Below, one piece after another: positions 57,105 through 64,000 of a stretch of DNA of 64,000 nt; within the stretch, counting starts at the first letter, position 1; every line of letters begins with the position of its first letter. The stretch lies in assembly GCF_001908375.1 (NCBI RefSeq), contig NZ_CP017241.1:3252501-3316500 (forward strand). The letters are read 5' to 3'. The position numbers and the translations under genes are program-made. Origin of the DNA: Rhizobium etli 8C-3 (GTDB lineage Bacteria > Pseudomonadota > Alphaproteobacteria > Rhizobiales > Rhizobiaceae). Below the pieces are notes generated by a model. The model made no database searches and had not been told where the DNA came from. It saw nothing but the letters and a program-made list of their open reading frames with translations.

Positions 57105-58732
57105 GCTCGCGCACTTCGTCCATCCTTGGTCCGGACGGACGGGCCATCATCATTCAGACGCTGTCCGAAGAGGTCGCCACGCCGACCGTCGCCGGCGTGC
57201 GCCGCACCCACGAAGAGCGGGTGGCATCCGGGCTGACACCGGAGCGGCTGGGCGCCATGTTGCGTGAGGCGGCCGAGGGTAACGCTCGAAACTACCTCAC
57301 ACTCGCTGAGGAGATGGAAGAGCGCTACCTGCATTATGCGTCTCAGCTGCAGACCCGTCGCCTGGCGCTGGAAGGCATCGATGTGACCATCGAGGCGAAT
57401 GGCGCTGCGGCCAAGATCGTCGATGCCGTTACCGAGCTCGTGATGGACGACGGTTTTGATGACGCGCTCGGCAATCTGACGGATGGCATCTCGAAAGGCT
57501 ACGCCGTCGTCGAGATGATGTGGGAATACGAGCGCAAGGCCTTGCGTCCAGTCACCTACATCGAACGCGATCCGCGTTTCTTCCAACTCGATCGTTTGGC
57601 GCTACGCGAGCTGCGCCTGGCGGTCGATGGTTCGATTGATGGCGAGGAACTGCCGCAAGCGAAGTTCCTCCGGCACATGCCGCGCACCAAGATGGGCCTG
57701 CCCCTTCGCCGTGGCATGGCGCGGCCGGCAGCATGGGCGTATCTGATCCAGCAATTTACCCTGCAGGATTGGGCGGCCTTCTCCGAGGTCTATGGAATGC
57801 CGCTGCGCGTCGGCAAGTACAATGCCAACGCCAGCTCGGCCGACAAGCGCACGCTGCTGAAGGCGGTTGCCTCGATCGCCAATGACGCGGCCGCGATCAT
57901 CCCGCAGGGTATGGACATCGAATTCCACGAAGTCAGCGGCAACAATGGCGCAGCCGTGTTCGGCGGCCTGCTTGAATATATCGATAAGCAGATCTCGAAG
58001 CTTGTCGTCGGCCAGACGATGACGTCCGACGACGGCTCTTCGCTCGGCCAGGCGAAGATCCACAATGAGGTACGGTTGGATATTCTGAGGGCCGATGGAA
58101 AGCAGCTTGCGCGGACGGCTAACCGCGACCTAATGCGCCCCTTCGTCGATTTGAACTTTGGGCCGCAGGAGCATTACCCGGCAGTGCAACTGCTCGTTCC
58201 CGATCCCGAAGACGTCGTGGCGCTCACGGATGCCGTCGCCAAGATGATGCCGTTCGGTCTTCGCGTGAAGCAGGCTGAAATCCGCGAGAAAATCGGCCTG
58301 TCCGATCCCGGCGACAATGATGAGCTGCTTGTCGCGACCAACCAGGCAGCGCCAGCGGAAACGAAGAAGCACGATCCGAAATCTGCTCCCGCCGAGGAAG
58401 TTCGCAAATCGAAGACCGCAGCACTCTCCGCGATCGTGCTAGATCACAAGCGCGCCTGCCGTTGCGGCGCCTGCACTGCATTGCTTGCCGCCGAGGCCGG
58501 CCAACCTGATGCGCTCGACCAGGTGGATGCCCTGTTCGCCTCGGCCGCAACCGATTGGGAGGCGATGGCTCGGCCGATCGTGCAGCCGATCATCGATATC
58601 TTGGCCTCTGCAGGCAACTTCGAAGAGGCTTTGAAGCTGATTGAAACCGCTGGGCCAGACGCGTCGAAGATGGCGGAGCGGCTTTCGCGGCTGACCGCGA
58701 TCGCGCGCGGCATCGGCGACATCGCGGATTGA
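57098..58732 (+). CDS. Portal protein, DUF935 family (Mu gp29-like)
   Basis: A 544-residue portal. The DUF935 core runs from about residue 35 to 420 (LTPERLGAMLREAAEGNARN; LPQAKFLRHMPRTKMGLPLR; VVGQTMTSDDGSSLGQAKIH). The start appears to be TTG at 57098 with GGGAGG five bases upstream, overlapping the terminase stop. It forms the ring through which DNA enters the capsid. The C terminus includes a CRCGAC cysteine cluster. Confidence 0.9.
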   Translation: MVSSRTSSILGPDGRAIIIQTLSEEVATPTVAGVRRTHEERVASGLTPERLGAMLREAAEGNARNYLTLAEEMEERYLHYASQLQTRRLALEGIDVTIEANGAAAKIVDAVTELVMDDGFDDALGNLTDGISKGYAVVEMMWEYERKALRPVTYIERDPRFFQLDRLALRELRLAVDGSIDGEELPQAKFLRHMPRTKMGLPLRRGMARPAAWAYLIQQFTLQDWAAFSEVYGMPLRVGKYNANASSADKRTLLKAVASIANDAAAIIPQGMDIEFHEVSGNNGAAVFGGLLEYIDKQISKLVVGQTMTSDDGSSLGQAKIHNEVRLDILRADGKQLARTANRDLMRPFVDLNFGPQEHYPAVQLLVPDPEDVVALTDAVAKMMPFGLRVKQAEIREKIGLSDPGDNDELLVATNQAAPAETKKHDPKSAPAEEVRKSKTAALSAIVLDHKRACRCGACTALLAAEAGQPDALDQVDALFASAATDWEAMARPIVQPIIDILASAGNFEEALKLIETAGPDASKMAERLSRLTAIARGIGDIAD

Positions 58733-58735
58733 TGC

Positions 58736-59959
58736 ATGGCAGAGTTCCGCAGAGGCTTCACGGCGCCAAAAGAGGTCACCGGATATTTCGACGGAAAGAC
58801 GCTTAAGCCGGCCTTCTCCTGGCTCGATGTCTGGGGCGAGGAACACGCCTACGCCTTCACCGTTGCCAAGGCCACGGAAGCCGAGGTGCTTTCCGCCTTT
58901 CACCGGACAATCGGCGAAGCGATCCGCAGCGGCAAGGGCTTCGAGCGCTGGAAGGAAGATGTCCGGGCCGAGCTTCGCAAACTCGGTTGGTGGGGACCGC
59001 GCATGGTCGGCGACCCGACTGGCGAGCAGCCGGATCGCATGGTGGACTTCTCCCGCTCTCGGCGGCTGAAGACGATCTTCTGGTCGAACATCAACTCGGC
59101 GCGCGCGGCTGGGCAGTGGGAAAGGGCGCAGCGCACCAAGAAGATTCTGCCCTACATCCTCTATGTCCGGACCACCTCGGCCGATCCCCGGTCGGAGCAC
59201 CTTGCATTTGTCGGGATCATCCTGCCCGTCGATGATCCGTTCTGGCGGACGCACTGGCCACCGAATGGCTGGGGCTGCAAATGCCAAGTGCGGCAGATAT
59301 CGGCAAGGGAGGCTGAAAACCTGCTCGGCCGCGCGCCGAAAGACGGCGGGATCATCTATCGCAGCTCGCCGCCCGATCTCGGTCCGGACCTGCAGCATCG
59401 GAATCGCCGGACCGGCGAGCTGACGATGGTGCCGCCCGGCATCGATCCCGGTTGGCAGACGAATGCCGGTCTTGCGCGGGCGACGACGCTGATCGAGAAC
59501 CTTGAAGAGCGCTTAGCCACGACGCCGACCGCCACTGCCACCGCGATCCTGACGGACCTTTGGAGCGATCCTTATCTGCAGCTTGCACCGCGCCTAGAGC
59601 CGAAGGTTTGGCTTCCCGCCGGCGTCTCTGATCGGCTTGCCGAAGATCTCGGCGCCAAATCACCCGTCGTGTCGATCACCGGCGCGGCGATAGCCGATCG
59701 CATCGAGCGCCACAGAATGTCGATCGAGGACTTTTCATTCCTGCCCGAGATCCTCGATCAGGCTCTTGTTATGCCCGATCGGAAGGGCAGTGACCGTGGC
59801 CGCACGCTTTACCGGATGATCGGGAAGGCCTTTTGGCGGGCCTTCGTCAACGTCTCGGAAAACGGCTATCTGCGCGTCAACTCTCTGCACCAGAAGAACC
59901 GCAAAGAGGTGAAGGCCGAGTTCGATCGGCTTGGAAAAGATTGGCCGTTTGGAGAGTGA
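58736..59959 (+). CDS. Minor head protein (Mu gp30/F-like) with C-terminal nuclease-like domain
   Basis: A 407-residue protein. Residues ~1-230 are the SPP1-gp7/Mu F head-morphogenesis domain (TIFWSNINSARAAGQWERAQ; WRTHWPPNGWGCKCQVRQIS). Residues ~260-407 form an extra domain with VVSITGAAIADRIERH, YRMIGKAFWRAFVN and YLRVNSLHQKNRKEVKAEFD. The domain resembles PBECR-type (Barnase/EndoU/ColicinE5-D/RelE-like) nuclease modules known from phage head proteins. The first domain is confident, the second is a resemblance only. Confidence 0.84.
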   Translation: MAEFRRGFTAPKEVTGYFDGKTLKPAFSWLDVWGEEHAYAFTVAKATEAEVLSAFHRTIGEAIRSGKGFERWKEDVRAELRKLGWWGPRMVGDPTGEQPDRMVDFSRSRRLKTIFWSNINSARAAGQWERAQRTKKILPYILYVRTTSADPRSEHLAFVGIILPVDDPFWRTHWPPNGWGCKCQVRQISAREAENLLGRAPKDGGIIYRSSPPDLGPDLQHRNRRTGELTMVPPGIDPGWQTNAGLARATTLIENLEERLATTPTATATAILTDLWSDPYLQLAPRLEPKVWLPAGVSDRLAEDLGAKSPVVSITGAAIADRIERHRMSIEDFSFLPEILDQALVMPDRKGSDRGRTLYRMIGKAFWRAFVNVSENGYLRVNSLHQKNRKEVKAEFDRLGKDWPFGE

Positions 59960-60147
59960 AGCGCGGCAGGGAGGGACCGCTTCCCGGCCTGTCCGGGCTC
60001 CCTCCAATGGGCATCTAGGCCACCGGGCTTCGCTGCCGCGTAGGACGTTAGATACACGTAATCGGTTGCAACGGCAATTGTCCGAAGCTTCCGTCACGAA
60101 GCGGCAGGGGCTGGGCGGCTTAAGGACCGCCGCTGCGGTCGCGAGGT
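59960..60147. other. Junction between head gene and minus-strand cassette
   Basis: No gene. It contains GC-rich inverted repeats (GGGAGGGA...TCCCTCC around 59969-60005; GACCGC-CGCT-GCGGTC at 60125-60140) that could act as termination signals for either strand. No T run follows them. Confidence 0.45.
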
Positions 60148-60774
60148 CTATCCGTTTGCTATGGCCGCAGCGGTCGCTACTAGCGTATTTTTGTGGGTTT
60201 GGAAGATCGTCTCGCCGGTTTGCGATCTTGTATCTGGTGAAGTCAACAATGTGTAAAGGGTGATACCCTGAGAGGGTCGGCCAAGAAGTCTCAGCGCCAG
60301 CGTTTCTAACGCCGTTTGCGTAGATGACGAGATATGAGCGGAGTAGTTTCTCATGGTCCTGAGATCGTCCAACAACGAGTAGACGCTGTCGAGATGTGGC
60401 CTGAACGGAGCTCCATTCTGAAAGAAAATGTCTACGATCTTCATCATGTTCTGATGATTACCGTAGTCAAAGTAGCGATTGATGCCAATTATCATCCGCT
60501 TAGCGGCTGGTGCATCCGGCGGAGAAGCGTATTTACTTAGGGCATTCCCGTTCAGTGGGGGCACGCCACTTAGAAAAGCCGCGAGCGCATCCTCCAAGAA
60601 GGTCTCCCACGCGATGTACATATTCAGGAACGCCGCGACCGTGATCTGCTGCCGGTCGATTTCAGGCAGCAGAGGTTGTCCGTTCCCTGGAAGGGTTTGA
60701 TGCGCGTTCGCGATCAGACTTTCGCACTGAGCAACCGCGTTGTTGAAGTGATTTAGTGCAGTCTGAACAGGCAT
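60148..60774 (-). CDS. HEPN-domain RNase-like protein (MAE_28990 type)
   Basis: A 208-residue all-helical protein. The HEPN active-site motif R142-N143-Y-S-A-H147 (LRTMRNYSAHIS) fits the R-x4-H catalytic pair of HEPN ribonucleases, and an upstream AFLNMYIAWETFLEDALAAF helix is typical of the MAE_28990/MAE_18760 subgroup. The ATG lies four bases after the stop of the DUF262 gene, so the two are translationally coupled. In a defence or toxin pair this would be the effector that cleaves RNA. This role is inferred. Confidence 0.82.
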   Translation of the reverse strand: MPVQTALNHFNNAVAQCESLIANAHQTLPGNGQPLLPEIDRQQITVAAFLNMYIAWETFLEDALAAFLSGVPPLNGNALSKYASPPDAPAAKRMIIGINRYFDYGNHQNMMKIVDIFFQNGAPFRPHLDSVYSLLDDLRTMRNYSAHISSSTQTALETLALRLLGRPSQGITLYTLLTSPDTRSQTGETIFQTHKNTLVATAAAIANG

Positions 60775-60778
60775 AGCT

Positions 60779-61825
60779 TCAGGCCATTAGCGACAGCAGA
60801 AACCTTGCTCTGCCCTCACGCACCGACTGATCGGTGGTCGCACGGCGGCTGTTTTGCAAGAACTCACGCTCTTCTATCGCTAACTCCCCTGTATCCTCCA
60901 CGGCAAACAATTCCTCGACTCGCTCGAGCCCGTTGCGTGCGATCTCAATGGCCGATTCCGTCTCTATGTTAATTCGCGGCTGGGCGAAGCCAGGCAAACC
61001 AAAAAGACAATGTGCTACGGCGTTAAACAGAGAATAGAAGAGGAACGGCCGACTAAACTCGGATCCTGAGAGTCCCTCGGGAAAAATCTTGCTTATTGTT
61101 GCTACAACGCGATCAAACCTCGCTTCGAGATCGGTCACGTCAACCGTAAAGGTGCGTTCGTACTGCTTGTAGTAGCCACGCACCCTCTTCTTTCCGCGGA
61201 TGCCTTCCAGGAGCGATATAAGCAAATCCGCTACAAGGTTGACCTCCGCCATTCGCAGGATCTGGCGAGGAGTGAGAACGGTATTCTTCACCCAGTAGTC
61301 ATTGTATTTGCGACCAATGTTATCGGCTAGGATTTTAAATGGGCCGAAATGCTCGGCGTTCAGTTTTTCCTGCTCATTCAAGATGACGGCATATGAATTC
61401 AGTCGACTAAAAATATCCAGCACTTCCGAATCCGGCAAGTTAATGAGCAGGTCGACCGAGATTTCATAAGAAAGCACCTGGGCTTGAACATCCTCCGGTA
61501 ACTGACTGAACCGGGTACCGCCAAACTCGGGATTTTGCGCGCGGCTAATAACAAAGCCATCTTTCACAAATGACAGGATACTGCGTAGCCGCTGCTGCCC
61601 GTCCACAACCTCGCGAATCGAGGTTCTAGTCGTGACGTTGAGTTTTTGCCGAATGAAGAATTTAGGGATGGGCTTACCTCGGATGATGGTGTCCATCAGA
61701 AAGCTCTTCGCCTTATCGCTCCAAACTGGACGGCGCTGAAACGTTGGATTTAACTCAAGCTGCCCCTGCTTTTCCCAATCGACAAAATCGTTGATGCTGT
61801 ATGTGCGCGAGTCAAAGCTCTTCAT
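60779..61825 (-). CDS. DUF262-domain protein, partner of the HEPN protein
   Basis: A 348-residue protein. The DUF262 domain (ParB/Srx-like fold, as in GmrS and other defence NTPases) has FQRRPVW (residues 29-35), the nucleotide-site motif REVVDGQQRLRSI with D75-G-Q-Q-R79, and a FSRLNSYAVILNEQEKLNA segment (about 138-157). The DUF1524 HNH nuclease half of GmrSD is absent; the C-terminal ~150 residues are helical and not recognised. First gene of a two-gene minus-strand operon with the HEPN gene. A weak TATAGT -10 lies about 30-40 bases upstream. Likely the sensor or regulator of the pair (inference). Confidence 0.86.
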   Translation of the reverse strand: MKSFDSRTYSINDFVDWEKQGQLELNPTFQRRPVWSDKAKSFLMDTIIRGKPIPKFFIRQKLNVTTRTSIREVVDGQQRLRSILSFVKDGFVISRAQNPEFGGTRFSQLPEDVQAQVLSYEISVDLLINLPDSEVLDIFSRLNSYAVILNEQEKLNAEHFGPFKILADNIGRKYNDYWVKNTVLTPRQILRMAEVNLVADLLISLLEGIRGKKRVRGYYKQYERTFTVDVTDLEARFDRVVATISKIFPEGLSGSEFSRPFLFYSLFNAVAHCLFGLPGFAQPRINIETESAIEIARNGLERVEELFAVEDTGELAIEEREFLQNSRRATTDQSVREGRARFLLSLMA

Positions 61826-61876
61826 TTTTTTTCCATGTGAGTGGCCGACGCACTATAGCGCCGAAATTGTTGACAT

Positions 61877-62308
61877 CTATTGAACAGTCCCAAGCATCCT
61901 GAGCAGTGTTTTTGACTGAGCTTGTGCTGCCTCCCGACCTGCATCGTCGAGCATGTCCGGTCCGCAAAAATGCTTCAAATTTGTTGCGTCCGTCTGATCA
62001 AGCTCAAGGTGACCCGACGCGATGATCACATGGCGCCAAGCACACCCGAGGACGCGATTTTCTACGATCGCCGCACTGCACCCGGTGCTCAGACAGAACG
62101 ACACGTTTCGTTGACCCTGGTAATTGCCCTCAATGGCATTCGCATACTGCTGACCCCAAACGGTCCGGGTGTATTCGCAGTTGCCTACGTCATCACTCAC
62201 GCTACAGCTCGCCACCGGATTGAGATAGTCCTCGGCAGGCGGCCATTCGACGGCTTCGGCCAGGCTGACGCATCCGCAGGCGAACAGAGCTGCCAGAACA
62301 AACTTCAT
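61877..62308 (-). CDS. Small secreted cysteine-rich protein, prophage-borne
   Basis: A 143-residue exported protein with a signal peptide (MKFVLAALFACGCVSLAEA) and five or more cysteines in the mature part (ASCSVSDDVGNCEY, FCLSTGCSAAI, LGCAWRHV, KHFCGPD). A GGAGGGG ribosome-binding site precedes the ATG. It lies in the same minus-strand cassette but is separated by 51 bp from the DUF262 gene upstream position, so it may be a separate unit. The family is not recognised. Confidence 0.72.
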   Translation of the reverse strand: MKFVLAALFACGCVSLAEAVEWPPAEDYLNPVASCSVSDDVGNCEYTRTVWGQQYANAIEGNYQGQRNVSFCLSTGCSAAIVENRVLGCAWRHVIIASGHLELDQTDATNLKHFCGPDMLDDAGREAAQAQSKTLLRMLGTVQ

Positions 62309-62500
62309 CGTACCCCTCCGATGTGGCTTTCAGCGCGACCATAGAAACGGCCACAGACGCGCGCAAGTGGGCTCGGACGGCCGGTTGTCCGTCTCCGACT
62401 CGAAAAACGCGCGTACGGGCTTTGAAAGGCCTTTGATTTTGACGCGTGCGCTGTATGTTGGGCGACGATGCGGTCGAATTAGCCCGAGGGGCTAATTGTT

Positions 62501-62546
62501 GGCTGACAACTGTCAGCCCTGAGGCCGCTGATTGATCTGGCAAATA
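62501..62546 (+). promoter_or_regulatory. Activator-dependent late promoter, copy 2 (GGCTGACA dyad)
   Basis: GGCTGACA-AC-TGTCAGCC (62501-62518) has arms identical to the copy at 52380. CAAATA at 62541-62546, again after 22 bases, could be the -10. It lies between the minus-strand cassette and the protease gene and would restart late transcription there, like the additional C-dependent late promoters of Mu. Confidence 0.68.
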
Positions 62547-62553
62547 TTGCCTT

Positions 62554-63573
62554 ATGATCAATCGCACCGCAACCACCCTCCTGATTTCTTGTTTGGCCGC
62601 CTCGGCGACTGTTGAGGCCGAAGCTCTCGCCATGACCTCAGTCACGGCGATCGACGTCTTTGCCGCCGATGCAAATGCGGCTGCCGCCAAGACCGGTCCG
62701 GAGTGGATTAAGCTCACACCGCGAGGTGCCTTCAACAGTCGTGACGGCCGCTCCTTTATCGTCGAGCCTGAATTGCTCGTCGAGCGCTTCAATGCCGACA
62801 AGGTTGCCGTCCCTCTCGATCTCGACCACTCCACCGTTAAGAAGGCGATGTTTGGCGAGACCGCTCCGGCGGTTGCCTGGATCGAGGAGCTGCAGGCACG
62901 GCCGGAAGGTCTTTTTGGCCGCGTCAACTGGCTTCAACCGGGCCTCGACGTGCTCACCGCTCGTTCTCACCGCTACATCTCACCGTCCTTGAAGACCGAC
63001 GAAACCGGCAAGGCCGTCTGGCTGCACTCGGCAGCCCTGGTCGCCGCGCCTGGAATTTCCATGCCGGCCGTCGCGTCGGCCGATCTCAACGTCAAGAAGG
63101 AAACCACCATGCTGAAGGCAATCGCCCAAGCTCTCAATCTCACGCCGGAAGCCAGCGAGGCAGCCTGCCTATCGGCGATCGGCGATCTCGCCAAGCGCAT
63201 CGACCCGAAGGTTCACGAGCAGACGCTCGCCACGCTTTCCGCCACGACCAACGAACTGAACACGCTCAAAGCGGCACAGCGCAAGGAGAAGGTCGATACC
63301 CTGCTTGAGGGCGCATTAACGGCCAAGAAGATTTCGCCCGCCCAGCGTGAAAGCTACGAGGCGCTCTGCGCTTCCGATGACGGCCTGGCACAGGTGACGA
63401 AGCTGATCGAAACGCTCGGCGCCGGTCTTCAGGCTTCCGGCCTGGACAACAAGACGCCTCCGGACACGAAGATCTACACGCTGTCGGCCGAGGACCGGGA
63501 CATCATGAAGCAGCTCGGCCTCACCGAAGAGGAGTTCCGCAAGGCCAACGGCCTTCCGGCCGCCGCCACCTAA
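62554..63573 (+). CDS. Phage prohead protease (Mu I-like)
   Basis: A protein of up to 339 residues. The protease half has PEWIKLTPRGAFNSRDGRSF (about residues 48-67), VPLDLDHSTVKK (about 88-99) and the serine-containing HRYISPSLKTDETG, typical of the Mu I peptidase family. The C-terminal half is the scaffold part, also made from an internal start at 63109. The start is uncertain: ATG 62554 lies almost on the predicted transcription start, and ATG 62632 (MTSVTAIDVF) would also give a normal N terminus. It matures the prohead. Confidence 0.86.
   Translation: MINRTATTLLISCLAASATVEAEALAMTSVTAIDVFAADANAAAAKTGPEWIKLTPRGAFNSRDGRSFIVEPELLVERFNADKVAVPLDLDHSTVKKAMFGETAPAVAWIEELQARPEGLFGRVNWLQPGLDVLTARSHRYISPSLKTDETGKAVWLHSAALVAAPGISMPAVASADLNVKKETTMLKAIAQALNLTPEASEAACLSAIGDLAKRIDPKVHEQTLATLSATTNELNTLKAAQRKEKVDTLLEGALTAKKISPAQRESYEALCASDDGLAQVTKLIETLGAGLQASGLDNKTPPDTKIYTLSAEDRDIMKQLGLTEEEFRKANGLPAAAT
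63109..63573 (+). CDS. Nested scaffold protein from internal start in the protease gene
   Basis: The in-frame ATG at 63109 follows AAGGA with seven bases spacing and opens MLKAIAQALNLTPEASEAAC. The 154-residue product is helical (TLATLSATTNELNTLKAAQR) and ends with the protease. In Mu the scaffold Z is made in the same way inside gene I. Here it is inferred from the internal ribosome-binding site and the domain boundary. Confidence 0.68.
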   Translation: MLKAIAQALNLTPEASEAACLSAIGDLAKRIDPKVHEQTLATLSATTNELNTLKAAQRKEKVDTLLEGALTAKKISPAQRESYEALCASDDGLAQVTKLIETLGAGLQASGLDNKTPPDTKIYTLSAEDRDIMKQLGLTEEEFRKANGLPAAAT

Positions 63574-63600
63574 TCCACCAACCAACCGCCGGAGACGTCA

Positions 63601-64000
63601 ATGACGGCAATGTCGCAGGCCCGCCCGATCGTCGAGATCGAGGGCAAATTCACGAGCGCCCCGATGAAGGGCGCAACCACCATTCTCCAGGGCGCGCTCG
63701 TCGTCACCGAGAATAGCCTCGCAGTGCCAGGCAAGACGGCCGTAGGCCTGACGGTACTCGGTATTGCCGAAGAGACCATCGTCAATTCCGGCACCGACGG
63801 CGCAAAGAAGGTGAACGCCCGTCGCGGCACCTTCAAGTTCTTCAATCTCGCAGCGGACGCGATCGTCGCCGGCGACGTCGGCAAGGATTGCTATCTGGTC
63901 GACGATCAGACGGTGGCGAAGACCAACGGAACCAACACTCGCTCCATGGCGGGCAAGATCATCAACGTCGAGAGCGACGGCGTCTTCGTCAAAGTCGGCT
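63601..64000 (+). CDS. Capsid-associated (cement/DUF2190-like) protein, cut by window edge
   Basis: ATG at 63601 with GGAGA six to seven bases upstream; the frame stays open to base 64000 (133 codons seen). The product is a beta-rich small-domain protein (FTSAPMKGATTILQGALVVT; TAVGLTVLGIAEETIV; AGDVGKDCYLVDDQTVAK). This fits the head-decoration or structural-cement proteins often encoded between protease and major capsid genes in Mu-like phages. The family name is tentative. Confidence 0.7.
   Translation, partial: MTAMSQARPIVEIEGKFTSAPMKGATTILQGALVVTENSLAVPGKTAVGLTVLGIAEETIVNSGTDGAKKVNARRGTFKFFNLAADAIVAGDVGKDCYLVDDQTVAKTNGTNTRSMAGKIINVESDGVFVKVG

Larger units (their letters stand above)
41672..64000. 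mobile_element. Mu-like transposable prophage, left end to window edge
   Basis: The gene order follows phage Mu: repressor (leftward), Ner, transposase A, ATPase B, DUF3164, GemA, Mor-like regulator, endolysin and lysis genes, gp26-gp30 homologues, protease with nested scaffold. The left end is placed at the TG at 41672 where IS481 similarity stops. The right end lies outside. Lysogenic genes, lytic genes and the transposition machinery all look intact in the visible part. Confidence 0.85.

Overview
The window is GC-rich alphaproteobacterial chromosome, most likely from Rhizobium (R. etli/leguminosarum group) or a close relative. The reasons are the purC, tctCBA, cbtBA and NodT-type genes, a general-stress (EcfG-type) promoter and IS21/IS481 elements of rhizobial type. 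No tRNA, rRNA or CRISPR array was seen. The species is an inference.

Bases 1-28,830 are ordinary chromosome. In order: a phosphoribosyltransferase cut by the window edge, an SLC13-type permease, purC, a TetR regulator, and a complete tripartite RND efflux pump (adaptor, inner-membrane pump, outer-membrane lipoprotein) ending in a clear terminator. Next comes a seven-gene operon that starts with a LacI regulator and its own CG-centred operator. It encodes a polyamine-type ABC importer, a nucleoside hydrolase and an adenine deaminase, so it looks like purine nucleoside uptake and salvage. On the minus strand follow an M20 amidohydrolase, a tripartite tricarboxylate transporter (tctCBA) and a DctB/DctD-like sigma-54 two-component system, with a candidate sigma-54 promoter in front of tctC. 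Then come a sulfite-oxidase-like molybdoenzyme, cbtBA behind a cobalamin riboswitch, and a divergent histidine phosphatase.

Bases 28,830-41,671 are a loose accessory stretch with low gene density. It holds small secreted or membrane proteins, a general-stress-type promoter, a stand-alone LigD-like ATP-dependent ligase, a NYN-domain protein, a CorA-like transporter, several gene remnants and long non-coding gaps. It also holds a complete IS21-family element with a 6-bp target duplication and an IS481-family element cut off at its 3' end.

From about 41,672 to the window end lies a Mu-like transposable prophage, apparently inserted into the IS481 transposase gene. It starts with a helically phased array of CGGGAA motifs, probably transposase-binding sites. 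Next are a leftward repressor, a phased operator array and a rightward early operon: Ner, a DnaA-domain-IV-like protein, a ParB-like protein, transposase A, ATPase B, small proteins, DUF3164, GemA and a Mor-like activator. A late operon then runs through endolysin, holin-like protein, Rz/Rz1 spanins, a TraR/DksA zinc finger, gp26/27-like proteins, terminase, portal, minor head protein, protease with nested scaffold, and the start of a capsid-associated protein.

The late operon is interrupted at 59,960-62,543 by a minus-strand cassette: a DUF262 protein translationally coupled to a HEPN RNase-like protein, plus a small secreted protein. The HEPN/DUF262 pair looks like a prophage-borne defence or toxin system and is the best candidate for new biology here. 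Late transcription seems to be restarted after the cassette by a second copy of an 18-bp dyad, GGCTGACA-NN-TGTCAGCC. The first copy lies before the lysis genes, just after the Mor-like gene.
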